NCBI RefSeq assembly: GCF_009495745.1
Contig: NZ_WIDQ01000017.1
Span: 1-64,000 of the forward strand
From: Niveispirillum sp. SYP-B3756
GTDB lineage: Bacteria > Pseudomonadota > Alphaproteobacteria > Azospirillales > Azospirillaceae
DNA: 64,000 nt
Direction: 5' to 3'
Shown piece by piece: positions 1 through 7,383 of the stretch (position 1 is its first letter; the number at the start of each line of letters is the position of its first letter). The notes beneath the pieces are model-generated. The model was given only the letters and a program-made list of their open reading frames with translations. It searched no databases and was not told where the DNA came from. A program made the translations under genes and the position numbers.

Positions 1-539
1 CATGCCACGCAGTCCAAAAGCCATCAGCTCAGAGACTGCAAATCCATCGTCGGCAGCGGCGCCGCCGTCGTTGGTGGAGCGCTTTCTAAACACCTCCAAC
101 CAACCCGTCAACCGTTTTTTTCACCGTTCTGAACTTTTTTCTCCGCAGCGCCCAAGCGCTACAAAAAGTACAGAACCAATCCGGCCAACGGACCATCAAG
201 CAAAATACCCACCAGAACAAAGTCTGGCGAACACCTCACCCAACAGCACGATAGATCATTCCACTTGTCCGAAGGCCGAAGCCTTCAAAGAACCATGGAT
301 GATACTGGCCAAAACCACCACCACCCAACCTCACAACTGCCAAACCAACCGGCCCGACGTCGTGGGAGGCGCTGTATAGGCGTACACAAAATCAGATGCA
401 ATAGGTTTTTTGAGGAAAAATGCAGCAGCATTGCTGCCCGTATTTTCCTGCATCGAGCGACGCGGCGGGAAGCGGAAAGCTGCCGCGGCGCTGTCGGTGA
501 TATAAGAAGGTGAAGCCCCCATCAAGAAGGAACCCCTCA
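1..539. other. Gene-free left edge with A/T tracts
   Basis: No convincing gene lies here. An open frame at 2-379 on the plus strand is low in complexity, has no ribosome binding site and overlaps the candidate minus-strand promoter at 83-111. The stretch has several A/T tracts (around 117-140 and 406-420) in an otherwise GC-rich setting. That fits an upstream region of a stable RNA operon transcribed leftward out of the window. This reading is inference, because no rRNA sequence is inside the window. Confidence 0.4.
83..111 (-). promoter_or_regulatory. Candidate stable-RNA (rRNA-type) promoter facing left
   Basis: Read on the minus strand, TTGACG (106-111) is followed after exactly 17 bases by TAGAAA (83-88). 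Upstream of the -35 box are A-rich tracts (112-140) that could act as an UP element. Transcription would start near position 76 and leave the window. Spacing and box quality are good; the link to an rRNA operon is inferred. Confidence 0.4.
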
Positions 540-1679
540 ATGAAAATCCTGATTGCCCCGGATTCCTTCAAGGAAAGCCTGGCCGCACAGGCCGTGGCGG
601 AGCAGATCGCGGCCGGCATCCGCGATGCCCTTCCCAGCGCCGACTGCCGGATCGCCCCCATGGCCGATGGGGGTGAAGGGACAGTGGCAGCCATGGTGGC
701 GGCCATGGATGGGCAGATCCGCCAGATCAGTGTCACCGGCCCACTGGGGGAACCGGTCATGGCCTGTTATGGGCTGAGCGGCCAGACGGCCATCGTCGAA
801 ATGGCTGCCGCCGCCGGCTTGGCGCTGGTGCCACCGGCCCGGCGCGATCCTTCCCAGACCACCAGCTTTGGCGTCGGCCAGATGATCCGCGATGCACTGG
901 ACCAGGGAGCCCGGCACCTGATCATCGGGATCGGCGGCAGCGCCACCAATGATGGGGGCGCCGGTCTGGCGCAGGCACTGGGGATCAGGCTGCTGGATGC
1001 CGATGACAGGGATTTGCCGTTTGGCGGCGGTGCGCTGGCGCGACTGGTACGGATTGATATGGCGGGGCTGGATGCACGGCTGCAGGCGTGCCGGGTAGAG
1101 GTGGCCTGCGATGTGGATAATCCGTTGATCGGGCCACAAGGGGCATCGGCCATTTTCGCACCGCAGAAAGGGGCGGATGCCGCCATGGTGCGGCGGCTGG
1201 ATAAGGCGCTGTCCCATCTGGCCGAGATTCTCCGGCGGCAGATGAGGCTGGATGTGGCGAATTTGCCCGGCGGTGGGGCCGCCGGCGGGCTGGGTGCGGG
1301 GCTGCACGCCTTCCTGGGCGCGACACTGCGGCCAGGGGTGGATATTATCAGCCAGGCCATCGGCCTGCCGGACCGGATCGCCTGGGCCGATCTGGTCATC
1401 ACCGGCGAGGGAAGGCTGGACGGGCAAAGCCTGCATGGCAAGGTGCCCGTGGGCGTGGCCCGGCTGGCGGTGGCACAGGGCAAGCCGGTGATCGCCATCG
1501 CCGGCAGCCTGGGGGATGGGGCCGAGCGGCTGCGGGAAGCCGGCATCGGCGCCATGGTCAGTTGTGTGCCCGGCCCCTGCAGCCTGGAAAGTGCCTTGGA
1601 CGGTGCGGCGGCCAATATCCGCCGCACCGCCCGCACCCTGGCCGAGCTGTTGCGCCTGGGGGCGAAGATCAAGCCGTGA
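540..1679 (+). CDS. Glycerate kinase (GckA/GlxK family)
   Basis: Predicted to phosphorylate D-glycerate with ATP in the glyoxylate/serine route. The 379-residue protein begins MKILIAPDSFKESL, the typical start of the type-1 glycerate kinase family. It carries the glycine-rich stretches GIGGSATNDGGAGLAQALG and GGGAAGGLGAGL and an ITGEGRLDGQSLHGK motif, all characteristic of this fold. A frame-compatible GTG lies at 510. The ATG at 540 is preferred because AAGAAGGA sits about 8 bases upstream and the protein then starts on the conserved motif. Length is normal. It stands alone, with hmp convergent downstream. Confidence 0.92.
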   Translation: MKILIAPDSFKESLAAQAVAEQIAAGIRDALPSADCRIAPMADGGEGTVAAMVAAMDGQIRQISVTGPLGEPVMACYGLSGQTAIVEMAAAAGLALVPPARRDPSQTTSFGVGQMIRDALDQGARHLIIGIGGSATNDGGAGLAQALGIRLLDADDRDLPFGGGALARLVRIDMAGLDARLQACRVEVACDVDNPLIGPQGASAIFAPQKGADAAMVRRLDKALSHLAEILRRQMRLDVANLPGGGAAGGLGAGLHAFLGATLRPGVDIISQAIGLPDRIAWADLVITGEGRLDGQSLHGKVPVGVARLAVAQGKPVIAIAGSLGDGAERLREAGIGAMVSCVPGPCSLESALDGAAANIRRTARTLAELLRLGAKIKP

Positions 1680-1692
1680 GGCCCCTCACCGC

Positions 1693-2862
1693 TCAACCCA
1701 ACGCTTCGGCGGGGCCGAAGAACTCGAAATGGCGGCGCTCCGCCGGCACGCCAATCGTGGCCAAAGCCTTGTTCACCAGGGCCATGAAGGGTTTCGGCCC
1801 CAGGAAATAGGCATCCGCCGTTGCCGGCACCCAGTTGCACAACTGCTCCAGGGTCGGCCGGCCAGCCGGGGCACCGGGGTTGCCCCCTTCCTCATGCACC
1901 AGATGGGCGGTGAAACGGCCATGGTCCCGCGCCCAGGTGGCCAGCAAGGGACCGAAGGCCTGAACGGCCGGATTGCGGGCATAATGGATGAACAACACAT
2001 CCCGCCCACCGGCTGCCAGCGCCGCCTCTGCCATGGCCAGGGTAGGAGTGATGCCGACACCACCGCTGATCAGCACCAGCGGATCGCTTCCCGGCTGCAA
2101 GGTGAAGGCCCCGGCCGGCGGGAAGACATCCAGCACATCCCCCACCCCCAGCACCTGATGCAGATGGGTGGAGACGAGCCCGCCCGCTTCACGCTTCACG
2201 CTGATGCGCAGGTCACGCCCAGTGGCCGCCTGGGACAGGGAGTAATTGCGCCGCACCTCCTGCCCATCAATCACCAGCCGCAGGCCGAGATATTGGCCCG
2301 GCTGGTGGGCCAGCACCGGGCCGCCATCCACCGGCTCCAGGTAAAAGGAGGTGATCTCGGCACTTTCCGGCTGCTTACGGGCGATGCGGAAGGGCCGCGC
2401 CCCGCGCCAGCCGCCGGCCGCCTGGGCCAGCTTGTCATATTCGCCGGCCTCCGCGCCAATCAGCAGATCGGCCAATTGTCCATAGGCCGCCGCCCAGGCA
2501 TCAATCACCGCGTCGGTGGCAATCTCTGCCCCCAGCACCTCCCGGATGGCGCGCAGCAGGCAGGAACCGACGATCGGGTAATGTTCGGCCTGGATCTGCA
2601 GCGCCACATGTTTCTGGATGATCTGGGCCGGCAACGCGCCCAGCGCGCCCAGATTGTCGATATGCCGGGCATATTGCAGCACCGCATTGGCCAGGGCGCG
2701 CGGCTGGGTGCCGCTGGCCTGATGCGCCTGGTTGAACAGCGGCCGCACCGCCGGATGTTCAGCCAGCATGATCTTATAGAAATGCGTGGTCAGCGCCTCC
2801 CCGCCGCTTTCCAGCAGCGGGACGGTGGCCTTGATAATGACGGTCTGTTCGGGGGTGAGCAT
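1693..2862 (-). CDS. hmp: Flavohemoprotein, nitric oxide dioxygenase
   Basis: Converts NO and O2 to nitrate using NAD(P)H, heme and FAD in the cytosol, as NO detoxification. The 389-residue protein has the globin, FAD and NAD domains in order. Key residues sit at the E. coli Hmp positions: Tyr29 (HFYK), Gln53, proximal His85 (KHVALQI), Tyr95 (EHYP). The FAD motif RNYSLS and nucleotide motif GGVGITP follow. The ATG at 2862 is chosen because AAGGA lies 8 bases upstream; the longer frame to 2991 adds a non-homologous leader. It is divergent from nsrR, and its candidate -35 box overlaps an NsrR-type operator, so induction by NO is likely. Confidence 0.96.
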   Translation of the reverse strand: MLTPEQTVIIKATVPLLESGGEALTTHFYKIMLAEHPAVRPLFNQAHQASGTQPRALANAVLQYARHIDNLGALGALPAQIIQKHVALQIQAEHYPIVGSCLLRAIREVLGAEIATDAVIDAWAAAYGQLADLLIGAEAGEYDKLAQAAGGWRGARPFRIARKQPESAEITSFYLEPVDGGPVLAHQPGQYLGLRLVIDGQEVRRNYSLSQAATGRDLRISVKREAGGLVSTHLHQVLGVGDVLDVFPPAGAFTLQPGSDPLVLISGGVGITPTLAMAEAALAAGGRDVLFIHYARNPAVQAFGPLLATWARDHGRFTAHLVHEEGGNPGAPAGRPTLEQLCNWVPATADAYFLGPKPFMALVNKALATIGVPAERRHFEFFGPAEALG

Positions 2863-3039
2863 GGGGGTCATCCTTGGATTACGGGCGCAAAAAGCCCGTT
2901 CCCGCCGGCGCAAGGCCGAGGGAATGAATGAAGCCAGGAAAAGCAGAAATGCCCGATCAGGGCGGATCGCGGCGGGCTGGTGGCGCGCCAATCATGACCG
3001 CCCGCTTCATCCACATTCCAAATCATGCATCTGGGATGC

Positions 3040-3068
3040 TATATATCAGGGAGCGGTATAAGATGCAA
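3040..3068 (-). promoter_or_regulatory. Candidate hmp promoter
   Basis: On the minus strand TTGCAT (3063-3068) and TATATA (3040-3045) are separated by 17 bases. The implied transcription start near 3033 gives an hmp leader of about 170 bases. The -35 box lies inside the NsrR-type palindrome at 3060-3082, so a bound repressor would block RNA polymerase. Because TATATA is self-complementary, the same box could serve nsrR on the plus strand with a weak TTCCAA at 3016-3021. Confidence 0.5.
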
Positions 3069-3082
3069 TATAGATGCATGTT
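3060..3082. promoter_or_regulatory. NsrR-type operator
   Basis: The 23-bp site has the form AAGATGCA-N7-TGCATGTT. This matches the published NsrR architecture (AAnATGCA, 7-base centre, TGCATnTT) in length and in all fixed positions of both arms. It lies 12 bases upstream of the nsrR start codon and overlaps the candidate hmp -35 box, so it can control both genes. A second partial ATGCATCT half-site is at 3025-3032. Confidence 0.75.
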
Positions 3083-3093
3083 TAGGAGCGGCC

Positions 3094-3525
3094 GTGCGCC
3101 TGACCCGATTTTCCGATTACGCCGTGCGCGTCATGCTGTTTCTGGCGGCCCATCCCGACCGGCTCTGTTCCATCGGGGAGATCGCCAGCGCCTATGAGAT
3201 TTCGCAGAACCACCTGATGAAGGTGGTGAGTGATCTGGCCGCCCATGGCTATATCCTGTCATCGCGCGGGCGCAGCGGCGGCATCCGGCTGGGAATGCCG
3301 GCCGGGGAGATCAATATCGGCAAGCTGATCCGCCATACCGAAGGCCAGATTGATCTGGTGGGCTGTGCGGAATGCAAACTGGCGGGGGCCTGCCGCCTGC
3401 CAGGGCCGCTGGATCTGGCGCTGGATGCGTTCTTCGCGGTGCTGGAACGCTATTCCCTGGCCGATGTGCTGGGGGATGATGCCGGGTCGCGGCTGCTGGG
3501 CCGGTTGGGGCCGCCGCATGATTAA
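3094..3525 (+). CDS. nsrR: Rrf2-family NO-sensing repressor NsrR
   Basis: Predicted [Fe-S] transcriptional repressor that releases DNA on nitrosylation. The 143-residue protein starts (GTG) with RLTRFSDYAVRVMLFLA, the Rrf2/NsrR N-terminus. A winged helix follows (IGEIASAYEISQNHLMKVV), and then a three-cysteine cluster GCAECKLAGAC about residues 90-100, as in NsrR. The GTG at 3094 is chosen over the upstream ATG at 3025 because TAGGAG lies 5 bases before it and the protein then has the family's length. It is divergent from hmp with an NsrR palindrome between. IscR is less likely given the cysteine spacing and neighbour. Confidence 0.9.
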   Translation: MRLTRFSDYAVRVMLFLAAHPDRLCSIGEIASAYEISQNHLMKVVSDLAAHGYILSSRGRSGGIRLGMPAGEINIGKLIRHTEGQIDLVGCAECKLAGACRLPGPLDLALDAFFAVLERYSLADVLGDDAGSRLLGRLGPPHD

Positions 3526-3543
3526 GGGGAGGCCACCCCTTAA
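3522..3543. terminator. Shared palindrome at the nsrR / LysR convergent ends
   Basis: TTAAGGGG-N6-CCCCTTAA is a perfect 8-bp inverted repeat that contains the stop codons of both convergent genes (TAA at 3523-3525 and, on the minus strand, at 3540-3542). No long U-tract follows in either direction, so terminator function is only plausible. Confidence 0.4.
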
Positions 3544-4448
3544 AAAGTACCGCCGCCTTCCACATGGCTGCGGGCAAAGCGCCGGGCCTCCGTCACCAGG
3601 GCGGCGGTCAGCGGCGTCATCGGTTCCCGGTTGGGCACGACCAGCCCGATCGTGTGCACGGCATCCGGCTCCACAATGGGGATAGCGCGAATCGGGTCGG
3701 TCAGGCCCAGAGTGCTGGCCAGCACCTCCGGCATCACGCTGGCCCATTTGCCGGTGCGCACATGGGAAAACAGCACGATCATCGAATTGCTTTCCAGCGT
3801 CGGTGCCGGGCGGGCCCCGGCGCCCAGCAGCAATCGGTCGATGATGCGGCGGTTTTGCATGTCCGGCGTCAGCAGGCAGAGCGGGATATGCCCCACCTCC
3901 GCCCAGGTGACCTGATCACGGTCGCCCAGCGGGCTGTCGCGGGAGGTGAGCAGGCGGTAATGTTCGCGGTAAAGCGGGATGGAACGCACCCGGCCCAGCG
4001 GTTCATTATCCAGATAGGTCAGGCCGGCATCGATCTCCAGATTCTCCAACATGCCCAGCACCTCCTGCGAGGTGCGCGACAGGATGGAGAAATGCACCCC
4101 CGGATGGCGTTCCCGGTAAGGCGTGGTCAGGGCGGACACCATGGCCAGCGCCGTGGGGATGGCGGCCAGCCGCAAATGCCCCATCAGACCATGGCGCAGG
4201 GCATGAACCTCCTGCCGCATGGCGCGGGTATCGCTGACGATGCGCCGCGCCCAATCCAGCACGCGGTCACCCTCCGGCGTCAGCCCCATGAAGCGGGCAC
4301 CGCGATTGACCAGCAGCACGCCCAGCGTGTCTTCCAATTGCTTAATGCCGGCGGACAGGGTGGGCTGAGTGATGCCGCACACCTCTGCCGCCTTGCCGAA
4401 ATGCTGTTCGCGGGCCAGCGCGATGAAGAATTCCAGCTTGTCGATCAC
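3540..4448 (-). CDS. LysR-family transcriptional regulator
   Basis: A 302-residue protein with an N-terminal winged helix-turn-helix (residues about 5-60: FFIALAREQHFGKAAEVCGI followed by TQPTLSAGIKQLE) and a periplasmic-binding-like effector domain (about 95-295). These define the LysR family. The GTG start at 4448 begins directly with the HTH. No divergent target gene is adjacent: upstream lies a structured repeat and tRNA-Leu. The regulated pathway therefore cannot be read from context. The effector domain did not allow a confident subfamily call. Confidence 0.9.
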   Translation of the reverse strand: MIDKLEFFIALAREQHFGKAAEVCGITQPTLSAGIKQLEDTLGVLLVNRGARFMGLTPEGDRVLDWARRIVSDTRAMRQEVHALRHGLMGHLRLAAIPTALAMVSALTTPYRERHPGVHFSILSRTSQEVLGMLENLEIDAGLTYLDNEPLGRVRSIPLYREHYRLLTSRDSPLGDRDQVTWAEVGHIPLCLLTPDMQNRRIIDRLLLGAGARPAPTLESNSMIVLFSHVRTGKWASVMPEVLASTLGLTDPIRAIPIVEPDAVHTIGLVVPNREPMTPLTAALVTEARRFARSHVEGGGTF

Positions 4449-4518
4449 CGCAAAACGGCTCCGGTCAGGGGCAGTTTGTCAGCGTGACATCGTTGGGGGG
4501 AGCGGGGCAAGCCTTGTA

Positions 4519-4645
4519 ATACCAAGCCGCCTAAAGGTTGACCTTTAGGCGGCTTGGAGGCCGGCGACCGCCGGTCCGCCGCTTGGTAGCGGCGTCAAGC
4601 CAAGCCCGCGGATGCGGGCGCCCGACGCCTGAGGGAAATTGGTAT
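4519..4645. repeat. Structured TIR repeat, copy 1 (short form)
   Basis: This 127-bp unit starts with ATACCAA and ends with its complement TTGGTAT. Inside are a 12-bp hairpin (CCGCCTAAAGGT / ACCTTTAGGCGG type), a GGCCGGCGACCGCCGG block and further short stems. The same unit recurs at 44442-44600 and 49404-49565 with high identity. This copy lacks the extra 12-bp TCTCCC...GGGAGA hairpin found in the other two. It lies between the LysR gene and tRNA-Leu. There is no transposase, so it is MITE- or REP-like. Confidence 0.85.
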
Positions 4646-4696
4646 AAGGGAATGCGGGGTGAAAACACCCATGGGCCAGCAGTCGCCGACCTCCAA

Positions 4697-4715
4697 GAGC
4701 CATGTTCCATGGCTC
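4697..4715. terminator. Hairpin downstream of tRNA-Leu
   Basis: GAGCCATG-TTC-CATGGCTC is a perfect 8-bp stem with a 3-base loop, 12 bases past the CCA end of the minus-strand tRNA gene. It lacks a U-tract, so the role in ending the tRNA transcript is inferred. Confidence 0.4.
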
Positions 4716-4726
4716 CGGGTATAAGA

Positions 4727-4811
4727 TGGTGCGGGCGGTCGGAATCGAACCGACACTCCTTTCGGAACCGGATTTTGAGTCCGGCGCGTCTACCAGTTCC
4801 ACCACGCCCGC
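4727..4811 (-). tRNA. tRNA-Leu (anticodon CAA)
   Basis: The minus strand reads GCGGGCG (acceptor 5' arm), a D-arm with GGTAGAC, and an anticodon stem CCGGA/TCCGG enclosing the 7-base loop CTCAAAA (anticodon CAA, decoding UUG). A variable arm and a T-arm with GGTTCGATTCC follow, then the acceptor 3' arm CGCCCGC and encoded ACCA. The long variable arm is typical for tRNA-Leu. Confidence 0.97.
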
Positions 4812-5002
4812 GCGGCAACCCTTGTAGCCGAAGTGATTTGAAACCGAAAGATAAAAATCGACCTTCAATCTGAGTCTTCGGTCACCGCCTTTTGCATCGC
4901 TTCATGCTGGCGCTCATCTCCTTCAATATGCGGCCATCCGCCACCGATCCCACCGCAAGGGAAGTCTTTTCGGGAAGCGGTTCCGCCAGCTATATAAATA
5001 AT

Positions 5003-5527
5003 ATGATGCAGAATGACTCCACCGCCACCGCCACCGGCCTGCTGGGCCACCGCCACCTGCCGATGCTGGGGCTGATCGCCGCCAGCATGACGGCCCTGAC
5101 CATTGCCTTCGGCTCACAATATCTGGGCGGGCTGGCCCCGTGCGAGATGTGCTGGTGGCAGCGATGGGCCTATTTCGCCGCCATCGCCCTGTTGCTGCCG
5201 GGCCTGGTGCCGGGCACGCCGGCACGGGCGCGGCGGCTGGTGTTGAATCTCGGCGGCACAGCCTTGCTCTGCGGGGCCGGGGTGGCCCTGTTCCATGCCG
5301 GGGTGGAACAGCATTGGTGGCAGGGCTTCACCGCCTGCACCGCCCCGATGGGCGGCAGCGGCGGGTTGGAGGATTTGCGCGCCGCCATCCTGACCGCCCC
5401 CGTCACCCGCTGCGACCAAATCCCCTGGTCGCTGTTCGGCATTTCCATCGCCGGTTTCAACGCCATCTTCAGTGGGGCGCTGGCCCTGTTCGCCTTTATC
5501 GCCGCCGGCGCGCAGAAGGGGGCATGA
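5003..5527 (+). CDS. dsbB: Disulfide bond formation protein B
   Basis: Inner-membrane quinone-linked oxidase that re-oxidises DsbA. The 174-residue protein has four hydrophobic helices. The first CxxC (APCEMCWWQRW) comes just after the first periplasmic turn, and the second cysteine pair lies in the second periplasmic loop (FTACTAP and TRCDQIPW). This is the DsbB arrangement. The start is uncertain: an ATG at 4892 is in frame, but homology begins near 5003 (MMQNDST). No strong ribosome binding site precedes 5003, and a TATATAAATAA stretch ends just before it. The stop overlaps the coq7 start (ATGA). Confidence 0.88.
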   Translation: MMQNDSTATATGLLGHRHLPMLGLIAASMTALTIAFGSQYLGGLAPCEMCWWQRWAYFAAIALLLPGLVPGTPARARRLVLNLGGTALLCGAGVALFHAGVEQHWWQGFTACTAPMGGSGGLEDLRAAILTAPVTRCDQIPWSLFGISIAGFNAIFSGALALFAFIAAGAQKGA

Positions 5528-6159
5528 TGAGCGATCCGCAGCAAAAGCCAACGCATGTACCGGCCGCATCCCTGTTGACGCCGCGCCCGCTGGGGCAAGG
5601 GACGGCAACGGCGGTGACAAGCACCCGCCCCCGCCGGCTGCCCGGCGACCCGGCCCCCACGCTGGACCGCATCATCCGGGTGGACCATGCCGGGGAATAT
5701 GGCGCGGTGCGCATCTATCAGGGCCAGTTGGCCGTGCTGGGCAAAGGGCCGAAGGGCGACCTGATCCGCCATATGACGGAACAGGAGCAGGTGCATAAGC
5801 AGACCTTCGACCGGCTGATCGCCGAACAGCAGGTGCGACCGACCGGCTTGCAGCCCTTCTGGCATGTGGCCGGCTGGGTGCTGGGGGCCGGAACGGCCCT
5901 GCTGGGGGAACGGGCAGCCATGGCCTGCACCGTGGCGGTGGAAACCGTGATCGACCAGCATTATGCCGCCCAGGCCGAGGAGTTGGGGCCGGATCAGGCC
6001 CCGCTGAAGCAGACCATCGAACAGTTCCGCGCCGAGGAGCTGGAGCACCGCGATATCGGGCTGGCGCATGAGGCGGAGCTGGCGGCCGGCTATCCCGTGC
6101 TGTCCGGCCTGATCAAGGCCGGCGCACGCGCCGCCATCTGGCTGTCGGAACGGTTCTGA
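5524..6159 (+). CDS. coq7: Ubiquinone biosynthesis di-iron hydroxylase Coq7
   Basis: Hydroxylates 2-polyprenyl-3-methyl-6-methoxy-1,4-benzoquinol, the penultimate ring step of ubiquinone synthesis. The 211-residue protein shows the COQ7 di-iron ligands in order: RVDHAGEYGA, EQEQVHKQTF, AVETVIDQHY and EELEHRD. Start at 5524 gives a 4-base ATGA overlap with dsbB, so the genes are translationally coupled; the next ATG (5527) is an alternative. The link with dsbB makes sense because DsbB passes electrons to quinone. A long upstream extension of the frame to 5140 only shadows dsbB. Confidence 0.94.
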   Translation: MMSDPQQKPTHVPAASLLTPRPLGQGTATAVTSTRPRRLPGDPAPTLDRIIRVDHAGEYGAVRIYQGQLAVLGKGPKGDLIRHMTEQEQVHKQTFDRLIAEQQVRPTGLQPFWHVAGWVLGAGTALLGERAAMACTVAVETVIDQHYAAQAEELGPDQAPLKQTIEQFRAEELEHRDIGLAHEAELAAGYPVLSGLIKAGARAAIWLSERF

Positions 6160-6182
6160 GGGGGCAAGCCGGCCCCCCTCCC

Positions 6183-7370
6183 CTACCCTTGGGCGTAAGC
6201 CGCAACGATGGGCAGGCGGGCCGCGCGCAGGGCGGGGAAGAAGCCGCCGATCAACCCCACCGCCAGCGCCAGCACCACCCCCTGCACCATCAGGGCCGGG
6301 GTCAGTGACAGGCTGAAAACAATCTGGGTGAAGCCCTGGCCCAGGGTGGAGGTGGTGAAACCATCGAACAGCAGCCAGACCACCAGCGTACCCAGCAGCC
6401 CGCCGATCAGGGAAAGCGCCAGGCTCTCCACCAGGGTGCCGACAAAGGCCGGAAACCCGCCAAAGCCCAGGCAGCGCAAGGTGGCAATCTCCCGCGAGCG
6501 CGAGGCGACCGAGCTATACATGGTGTTGAGCGCACCGGCCAGGGCCCCCACAGCCATGGCGATGGAAAGCGGCCAGCCGGCATATTGGATCAGCTTCACC
6601 GTGCCCGATGACTGGCCCGCGAAATATTCCTTTTCCGAGAAGGCCTTCAGCTTCAATCGGGGTTCATCGTCGCTATAGCGCTGCAGCCCGGCCAGCGCGT
6701 CCGCCCCGGTCAGGCGCAGCCGCACCGTCTGGGTGATGGAACCCCGACGGAACAGGCCCTGCACCACCGGCAGATCGGCCCATAGTTCCGATTCGAAGAC
6801 CGATCCCTGCATGGCGAAGACGCCCACCACCTTCCAGGTGACGCCACCGATACGGGGTTCCTGGCCCAGATCGAAGCCGGCAAATTCCTTGGTCAAGGCC
6901 TGGCCAACAATGATTTCATTGCTGCCGGGCTGCAGCATCCGGCCCGCCACCAGAGTGAAACCATCGCGCAGGGCCGGCGCATCCTGCCCCACCCCACGCA
7001 GGGGGATGTTGGATTTCATCCCGCTGGCGCGCTTCACCGCATCGACAATGACATAAAGCTCCGCCGACATCAGGGCGCTGCCATCCGGCTTGCGCACAAG
7101 GCCCGGGGCCTCCGCAATCAGGCGGGTCTGTTCCAGGGTGATGGTGCTGTTCACTTCCTGCTGCGAGCCGTCGCGCAGCAGCAGGGCGACATTGGCCGAG
7201 CCGGTGCCGTTCAGCGTCTGCTGGAAACCGGCGGCCATGGCCAGAAAGGCCAGCAGCACCCCCACCACCAGCGCCACCGCCATCACGGTGGAGAGCGACA
7301 ACCAGAAGCGTTGCGGCAGGCTTTTCAGGTTGATGGTGCAAACGGCGATGATCTGATTGAGGATTCGCAT
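6183..7370 (-). CDS. ABC exporter permease (FtsX/MacB type), second permease
   Basis: Membrane subunit of a putative MacB-like exporter. The 395-residue protein has one N-terminal membrane helix (about 25-50), a large extracytoplasmic domain (about 55-260) and three C-terminal helices. FtsX-domain features include SREIATLRCLGF in the cytoplasmic loop. The start at 7370 (MRILNQII) is preferred over 7397 because a GGGGAAGGGG stretch lies just upstream. It is the last gene of a four-gene minus-strand operon, 13 bases after the preceding permease. The substrate is unknown. Confidence 0.88.
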   Translation of the reverse strand: MRILNQIIAVCTINLKSLPQRFWLSLSTVMAVALVVGVLLAFLAMAAGFQQTLNGTGSANVALLLRDGSQQEVNSTITLEQTRLIAEAPGLVRKPDGSALMSAELYVIVDAVKRASGMKSNIPLRGVGQDAPALRDGFTLVAGRMLQPGSNEIIVGQALTKEFAGFDLGQEPRIGGVTWKVVGVFAMQGSVFESELWADLPVVQGLFRRGSITQTVRLRLTGADALAGLQRYSDDEPRLKLKAFSEKEYFAGQSSGTVKLIQYAGWPLSIAMAVGALAGALNTMYSSVASRSREIATLRCLGFGGFPAFVGTLVESLALSLIGGLLGTLVVWLLFDGFTTSTLGQGFTQIVFSLSLTPALMVQGVVLALAVGLIGGFFPALRAARLPIVAAYAQG

Positions 7371-7383
7371 CCGCCCCTTCCCC

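Noticed and set aside
2-379. 125-residue open frame on the plus strand
   Set aside because: Low-complexity product, no ribosome binding site, and it overlaps the antisense candidate promoter; it looks like a by-product of an rRNA leader region.
1516-2931. 471-residue open frame antisense to hmp
   Set aside because: Overlaps both glycerate kinase and hmp; no family features.
4545-4868. Open frames across tRNA-Leu and repeat copy 1
   Set aside because: They translate a tRNA gene and a non-coding repeat.
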